Assembly (NCBI GenBank): GCA_013180625.2
Contig: SNVD02002362.1
Location: 62,001 to 126,000 of the forward strand
From: Boswellia sacra
Taxonomy: Eukaryota; Streptophyta; Magnoliopsida; Sapindales; Burseraceae
DNA length: 64,000 nucleotides
Direction: 5' to 3'
The position numbers and the translations under genes were made by a program. Shown here piece after piece: positions 58,901-64,000 of the stretch. The number at the start of each line of letters is the position of its first letter. Positions within the stretch are counted from its first letter, which is position 1. Below the pieces are notes generated by a model, which worked only from the letters and a program-made list of their open reading frames with translations, did not search any database and was not told the DNA's origin.

Positions 58901-60860
58901 ATAGTGCATTTTACGACTTTTACACAGATTTTTTTAACAGCTTTTATGTCATTTTTCGCGACTTTTATTTACTCGATACAAGTTTTATACGAGCTGGAGA
59001 AAATGCGAGTTAAATCCCACACCACATGAACAGTAACCTTTCCTACGATTTTTATTCCTCGGTTTACGACTTTTTTGCCATCGCGTATGATTACGATTAA
59101 CAATCTATGACTCTTATACGAAAATCGGTTATAGTGCAGTTTACGACTTTTACATAGGGTTTAACAACTTTTATTATATATTTTGCGAATTTTATATCCC
59201 CGATACAAGTCTTATGGGAGTTGGGGAAAAACGGGTTAAGTCCCAAACCAAATGAACAGTAACCATCCCTACGATTTTTATTCTTTTTTCTCCGACTTCT
59301 TTGCCGTTAATTACAATTACTATTAATGACTTACGACTATTATGCGAAAATCTAAAAGTGCATTTTATGACTTTTACGCAGAATTTTTTTACAGCTTTTA
59401 TTTCATTTTTCACGACTTTTATTTACTCGATACAAATCTTATACGGGCTGGAGAAAATGCGAGTTAAATCCCAAACCACATGAACAGTAACCTTTTCTAC
59501 GATTTTTATTCTTCAGTTTACGACTTTTTTGCCATCGCGTACGATTATGATTAACAATCTACGACTCTTATACAAAAGTCAGTTATAGTGCAGTTTACGA
59601 CTTTTACATAGGCTTTAACAACTTTTATTACATATTTTGCGAATTTATAGCCTCGATACAAGTCTTATGGGAGTTGGGGAAAAAGCGGGTTAAGTCCCAA
59701 ACCAAATGAACAGTAACCATCCCTACGATTTTTATTCCATTTTTTCTGACTTGTTTGCACTTAATTACAATAACTATTAATGATTTACAACTATTATGCG
59801 AAAATCTAATGGTGCATTTTACGACTTTTACACAGATTTTTTTTACATCTTTTATGTCATTTTTCGCGACTTTTATTTACTCGATACAAGTCTTATACGA
59901 GCTGGAGAAAATGCGAGTTAAATCTCAAACCACATGAACAGTAACCTTTTCTACGATTTTTATTCCTCGGTTTACGACTGGTTTGCTGTCAATTACGATT
60001 ATGATTAAGATTTTACGACTCTTATATGAAAATCTAATAGTGCAGTTAACGACTTTTACATATATTTTTACAGCTTTTATTTCATTTTTCGCGAATTTTA
60101 TATCCCTGATACATATCTTATGGGAGTTGGGGAAAAGCGGGTTAAGTCCCAAACCAAATGAACAGTAACCATCCCTACGATTTTTATTCTTTTTTCCCGA
60201 CTTGTTTGCCGTTAATTACGATTATTATTAATGATTTACGACTATTATATGAAAATCTAATAGTGCAGTTTACGACTTTTACACAGGATTTTTTTACAGC
60301 TTTATCCCATTTTTCACGACTTTTATATCCGCGATACAAATCTTATGAGCGTTTGCGAAAATGCGTGTTAAATCCCAAATAAAATGAACACTGACTATGC
60401 TTACGACTTTCATTCCTCTTTTTATGAGTTTTACACCATCAATTACGACTATAATTAAGATTTTAGGAATCTTACACGAAGTTGCAATAGTGTGTTTTAT
60501 AACTTTTACAAAGTATTTTGCAAGTATAATTCCAATTTTCACGACATTTATGTCCCGGATACAAATCTTAATTATAGATGGAGAAATTTCGGTTAAATCC
60601 CAAATCGAATGAACAGTCACTTCCCCTACGACTTTTATTCTTCTTTTTATGATTTTTTTACCATTAGTTATGACTACGCCAAAGGATTTTTGAATCTTAT
60701 ACGAAATTGCACTGGTGTGTTTTACGACTTGTACATAGTGGTCTACAACCATTATCGCAGCATTCATGACTTTTATAACTCGCATATTGTACTTATAAGA
60801 GTTGGTGAAAATGTGGGTTAAATCCCATTGCAAATAAACAGTCATCTACCTAACGAGTTT
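55985..60860. repeat. Satellite array, ~226-bp monomer, about 20 copies
   Basis: The anchor 'gaacagtaac' or close variants recurs at about 56598, 56879, 57127, 57406, 57665, 57894, 58120, 58347, 58574, 58800, 59028, 59254, 59482, 59708, 59936, 60160, 60386 and 60611. From 57665 rightwards the spacing is 224-229. To the left it is irregular (210-281). Each monomer is full of a sub-motif like acgacttttat. Between 58347 and 60160 successive monomers alternate between two types ('ccatccctacg...gacttgtttgcac' and 'cctttcctacg...ggtttacgac'), giving ~454-bp dimers. Frames across it are chance. Confidence 0.9.
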
Positions 60861-61121
60861 ATTCGTAATTTACAATTTTTTTGTGATACAATTTAGGGGT
60901 ATTCCTAGAAATATGATTCTTTGGCCAAGATTTAGTGAAAAGTAATTATGCGTTTCGCGACATCTATATAGATATTTATAATTATTTTGGCCTTTTTTTG
61001 GTCTTTTATTTAACAGCTTATGACATTTATAAGATTATAAGAAATATTTTCAGCTCCCCTTGAAATCTGACTATGGTTATACTAACCAAAAAAAATCTTT
61101 TGACTTCTTACATCCATAAAA

Positions 61122-61510
61122 AATTTTCATATGTTTAAAGCACAATTAATTAATTTATGATCTCTTTTGTACTACACAATTGTGCTATACAATTATAATG
61201 TATGAATTTTTTTTGTTTACTATTAAACATCCCTATAAAAATACAAAATATCCTTTTAATTAACGAATTCTTTTTGTCAAATATGCATGTGAATATTTGC
61301 ATTTTATTTTATAACCAAACCAAAATTTCATATGTTTAAAACACAATTAATTAATTTATGATTTTTTTCCTACTACACAATTATACTATTCAATTATAAT
61401 GTATAAATTTTTTAATGTATGAATTTTTTCTGTTTACTAATAAACATCATTATAATGAATTCTTTTTGTCAAATACGCATATTAAAGTTTGCTTCTAATC
61501 TAATGTAACT
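61122..61510. repeat. ~200-bp tandem duplication
   Basis: catatgtttaaa...cacaattaattaatttatga at 61128 recurs at 61328. Each unit also ends with aattctttttgtcaaata (61264 and 61459). Two diverged copies. No ORF. Confidence 0.75.
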
Positions 61511-61530
61511 ATGATATATTTTAGTGTCAT

Positions 61531-61801
61531 GGAAATGGCTACGGTTGCACTTGGCCTGGTGGGAAAATGCTACAGTCCAGTACGATGGATGGTTGTTTGA
61601 GTTTTGATGGGCAGGAAATGAATTGTGCAACCAGTTGAATGTTTGCTTCTTAGGCGGGAAAACGTTGCTGCGCGCGGGAGAGATGAGCACGCCGAAACTT
61701 CTTGTAGCCGGTCACGTTCCTTGTCTTCATGGCTACAGTAAGGCTACATGAAGCTACAGTCTCAGCTGTATTGGTCCAGCTGCTGGACTGTAGCCATTTC
61801 C
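61531..61801. mobile_element. Small inverted-repeat element (MITE-like)
   Basis: ggaaatggctac at 61531-61542 is the exact reverse complement of gtagccatttcc at 61790-61801, and ctacagtccag (61571) mirrors ctggactgtag (61783). The ~270-bp segment is clearly richer in G+C than its surroundings and has several ctacagt repeats inside. I do not see a clear target-site duplication. Confidence 0.5.
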
Positions 61802-62290
61802 AAATAGATGCTCTGGTTTAATGAAAGTGGTAGAAAAGATGGAAAGGGTCGTACAGAAAGAGGAGAAAAATGACAAAAAGACTTAAAAGAGTTATTTTGA
61901 GGGCAATTAAGTCATTTGAGGGGTTTGAGGGTTACTGCATTGTGGGGAGGGGGTCATATTTCAAAAAGCCCCTTAAAATACGACGTTTCCTGAATTTTCC
62001 CACATCTCAAGAGCTTCAACCCTGGGTCTAAAGCATCTTTTTCCAAATTACTAGCGTGAATGAAGCCAAAAAAAGCATAAACTCTTCGCATAATACAACA
62101 CGTTTACCGTATATTCATGACTATCAGTACTTAACACAAATTACGAACCATATAATAAAATTGAAGAAAAAAAATCCAGGTGTAGCGGTATGACTCTCCC
62201 TGATTTCAAATTAGACATAAGCAAGTCACGTGTACTTTCCACTACAACTTGTCAACAAGGATAGGAAAGAGTTGTTGAAATAAAACATTT
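61802..62290. other. Intergenic region downstream of the SDR gene
   Basis: No gene seen. On the minus strand this is the 3' flank of the SDR gene; an aataaaatt-like stretch (plus strand near 62153-62160) is too weak to call a polyadenylation site. Confidence 0.45.
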
Positions 62291-63910
62291 TCAATATTCC
62301 GGATACTGAAACATCCCCAATGTGGGATTAACAATACTAAAGCCCCCATCAATGAATAGATTTTGTCCACTCACGTACTTCGCCTCATCACTTGCTAAAT
62401 AAAGAGCTGCATTTGCAACATCTTCTGCCTTCAGGGTCACGCCCTTGAGGTTAGCACGTGAACACATTATATCCTCAAGCTCTTCATCACTAACCCCAAC
62501 AAATTTTCTAGCCAAAGGTGTTGCAAGTGCAAAGGGCGCCAGGCAATTCACTCTGATCCCAAATTGTCCAAGCTCAACGGCCGCATTTTTGGTAAGTCCA
62601 AGCACAGCATGTTTTGAGCAACAATATGCGTGTGAGGCAGCTCCACCAATATATGAGCTTACACTGGCGGTTGAGATTATGCTGCCACTGCGGGCTGGAA
62701 TCATGACACGAGCTGCATGTTTGATGCCAAGGAAAACTCCGGTTACATTTACGCTAAGAACGCGCTCGAAATCGGCTTTTTCATTATCGGTTATGCGTGG
62801 CTTGTTCTGATCCGCTATGCCAGCATTGTTGAACATTATGTCTAGCTTGCCATGAGTTCGAACAGTTTGGTCTATGGCGTTTTTGATGTGGGACTCGTCT
62901 GTGACATCGCAGCGTACATAAGACGAGTTTGACGAGCCTATAGACTCAATAACCGAATGGCCAAGGTCGTCTTGGACATCAGCAATCACAACCTTGGCTC
63001 CTTGGTTGGCAAAGACTTTAGCAGTGCATTCACCAATCCCACTTGCTCCTCCAGTGATCAAGGCCACTTTTCCCTCTAGCCTACACAATGTATATGCAGA
63101 GTCGATTTTTTTTCTAATTAATTAGAGCCAAAACATATATCTCGGTTACTAGAATATTTCTGATCACAAAGCTTTAATTGAAATCAATCCGAAATAGGGA
63201 ACAATTTCAAAGACAATAAAAACATATATACACTAAAATTTTTGTAAACCAGGCCAGTACCCCATTTCAGCTTGTTGAAGATGTACTAAAACAATAAACA
63301 AAAAACAAACTGAATCTTACTTTCACACATCGACTTTAACTTCCAATTTCTACCTAGAAATAAGTTTCGAACTTGTGAGACTTTGGTTAGTACATCCTGA
63401 AATGTAAGAAGTTATCCAAAGAGCCTGTATGTTTTAAGCTAAACTGAAGCAACAATAAAAAGAGGTTGTAAAGCTACGGTAATGGTTGGATAACGTTGTG
63501 AAATCAATTCAACATTGACAAGAGATTAAGAATATATAGTATCCATATTTTTTATTTCAGTAATGTTATCGAATCAATATCTCAGTTAACAAAAAACTAA
63601 AATTAAGCAAACTTCCTTCGCTCTAACCGCCAGGATCACTTATTTGATAGCACATTTAGATCCAAACCCAGGCCATGTATGTCGAGAAGAACAGGACAGG
63701 ACAGGCTTGAATACCAAACAGTATATAAAATCAATTCTACGAAGAAATAAATTTGAAGAGTAATAATAATAAAAAAAAAAAACAAAGAAACACAAATATA
63801 TAAATAAAAAAAAAAGAAACACAAATATGTATATATATGGAAGAACATGATCATTTGGTTTGATGTACTCACCTTCTTGCGATTGCAGAAGCTATAGATG
63901 TGGCTGCCAT
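62291..63910 (-). CDS. Short-chain dehydrogenase/reductase, secoisolariciresinol-dehydrogenase-like (SDR110C type), two exons
   Basis: Exon 1 63873-63910 encodes MAATSIASAIARR; exon 2 63080-62291 continues LEGKVALITGG to a TGA stop. The 792-bp intron has GT (63872-63871) and AG (63082-63081) ends, and the reading frame is preserved across it, giving 275 residues. An ATG inside the intron (63088) gives a 265-residue frame but lacks the family's N-terminus. Seen: TGGASGIG (22-29, dinucleotide-binding), Asp47 (NAD preference), NNAG (97-100), Asn124, Ser152, Tyr165 and Lys169 (catalytic tetrad). The family oxidises secondary alcohols in specialised metabolism (lignans, terpenoids, ABA xanthoxin); the substrate cannot be read from sequence. 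The only intact-looking host gene in the window. Confidence 0.92.
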
Positions 63911-64000
63911 TTTCTGAAGAAGGAGGCTGAGACTCGAATGTATCTTCTTTATGAATACAATAAGCAGAGAAACCAAAGCAATACATATAAGTTTAATATG

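Noticed and set aside
60294..60845. A 183-codon minus-strand frame in the satellite
   Set aside because: It runs across monomer borders in tandemly repeated AT-rich DNA; neighbouring monomers have shifted frames. Chance ORF.
55985..60860. CRISPR-like regularly spaced repeats
   Set aside because: The units are ~226 bp and repeat throughout, without unique spacers; the DNA is a plant nuclear satellite.
62445..62810. A 121-codon plus-strand frame over the SDR gene
   Set aside because: Antisense shadow of a well-supported SDR coding exon.
63636..63986. A 116-codon minus-strand frame with aromatic-rich repeats
   Set aside because: Low-complexity A-rich DNA in the intron and promoter of the SDR gene; overlaps its first exon in another frame.

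Overview
This window is plant nuclear DNA, most likely from a eudicot. It is very AT-rich, has GT-AG introns, plant-type LTR retrotransposons and a Mutator-like transposon, and carries plant gene families (LOG cytokinin enzymes, a secoisolariciresinol-dehydrogenase-like SDR, a plastid-type methyltransferase). I see no rRNA, tRNA or CRISPR array. Only two protein genes look intact: a retroelement-borne LOG gene (20350-21000) and a two-exon SDR gene (62291-63910, minus).

Left part, 1-37586: repeats and a four-level nest of LTR retrotransposons whose boundaries are fixed by target-site duplications (TSDs). A family-1 LTR (1-1102) sits next to related ~2-kb repeat units (1103-6768). Then comes element 3 (6772-37586, minus strand), an old Tat-like Ty3/gypsy element with decayed gag-pol and an antisense plant-mobile-domain ORF, flanked by ATAGGA. 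Inside it is element 1 (9274-27905, minus, TSD CAAAT). Inside element 1 is element 2 (14156-23856, plus, TSD CTGGA). Inside the gag of element 2 is a solo LTR of its own family (16478-17999, TSD CTTAC).

The most interesting content is the cargo of elements 1 and 2. Both lack a usable pol, and both carry the same two non-retroviral ORFs in the same order between gag and the polypurine tract: a small basic, cysteine-clustered protein (here ORF X) and an intronless LOG-type cytokinin riboside 5'-monophosphate phosphoribohydrolase ending in an EAR-like LxLxL tail. The element-2 copies are open (ORF X 19486-20034; LOG 20350-21000). The element-1 copies are broken by frameshifts, a stop and the insertion of element 2. 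The LTRs of the two elements look unrelated while the cassette is shared, which points to an old, retained cargo. I infer a retrotransposon lineage that carries a hormone-activating enzyme and a putative nucleic-acid-binding protein.

Middle part, 37587-47400: a decayed MULE with a MuDR-type transposase (minus) and a Ulp1-type C48 protease remnant (plus), then a 6-kb patch of host-gene fragments (CRAL-TRIO/Sec14, an At4g37920-like protein, possibly GMP synthase, and unidentified exons) punctuated by three copies of one short repeat.

Right part, 47400-64000: AT-rich repeat DNA, a multi-exon SAM-dependent methyltransferase pseudogene (50839-54150), more AT-rich DNA, a ~4.9-kb satellite array with ~226-bp monomers partly arranged as ~454-bp dimers, a short tandem duplication, a small inverted-repeat element, and finally the SDR gene.
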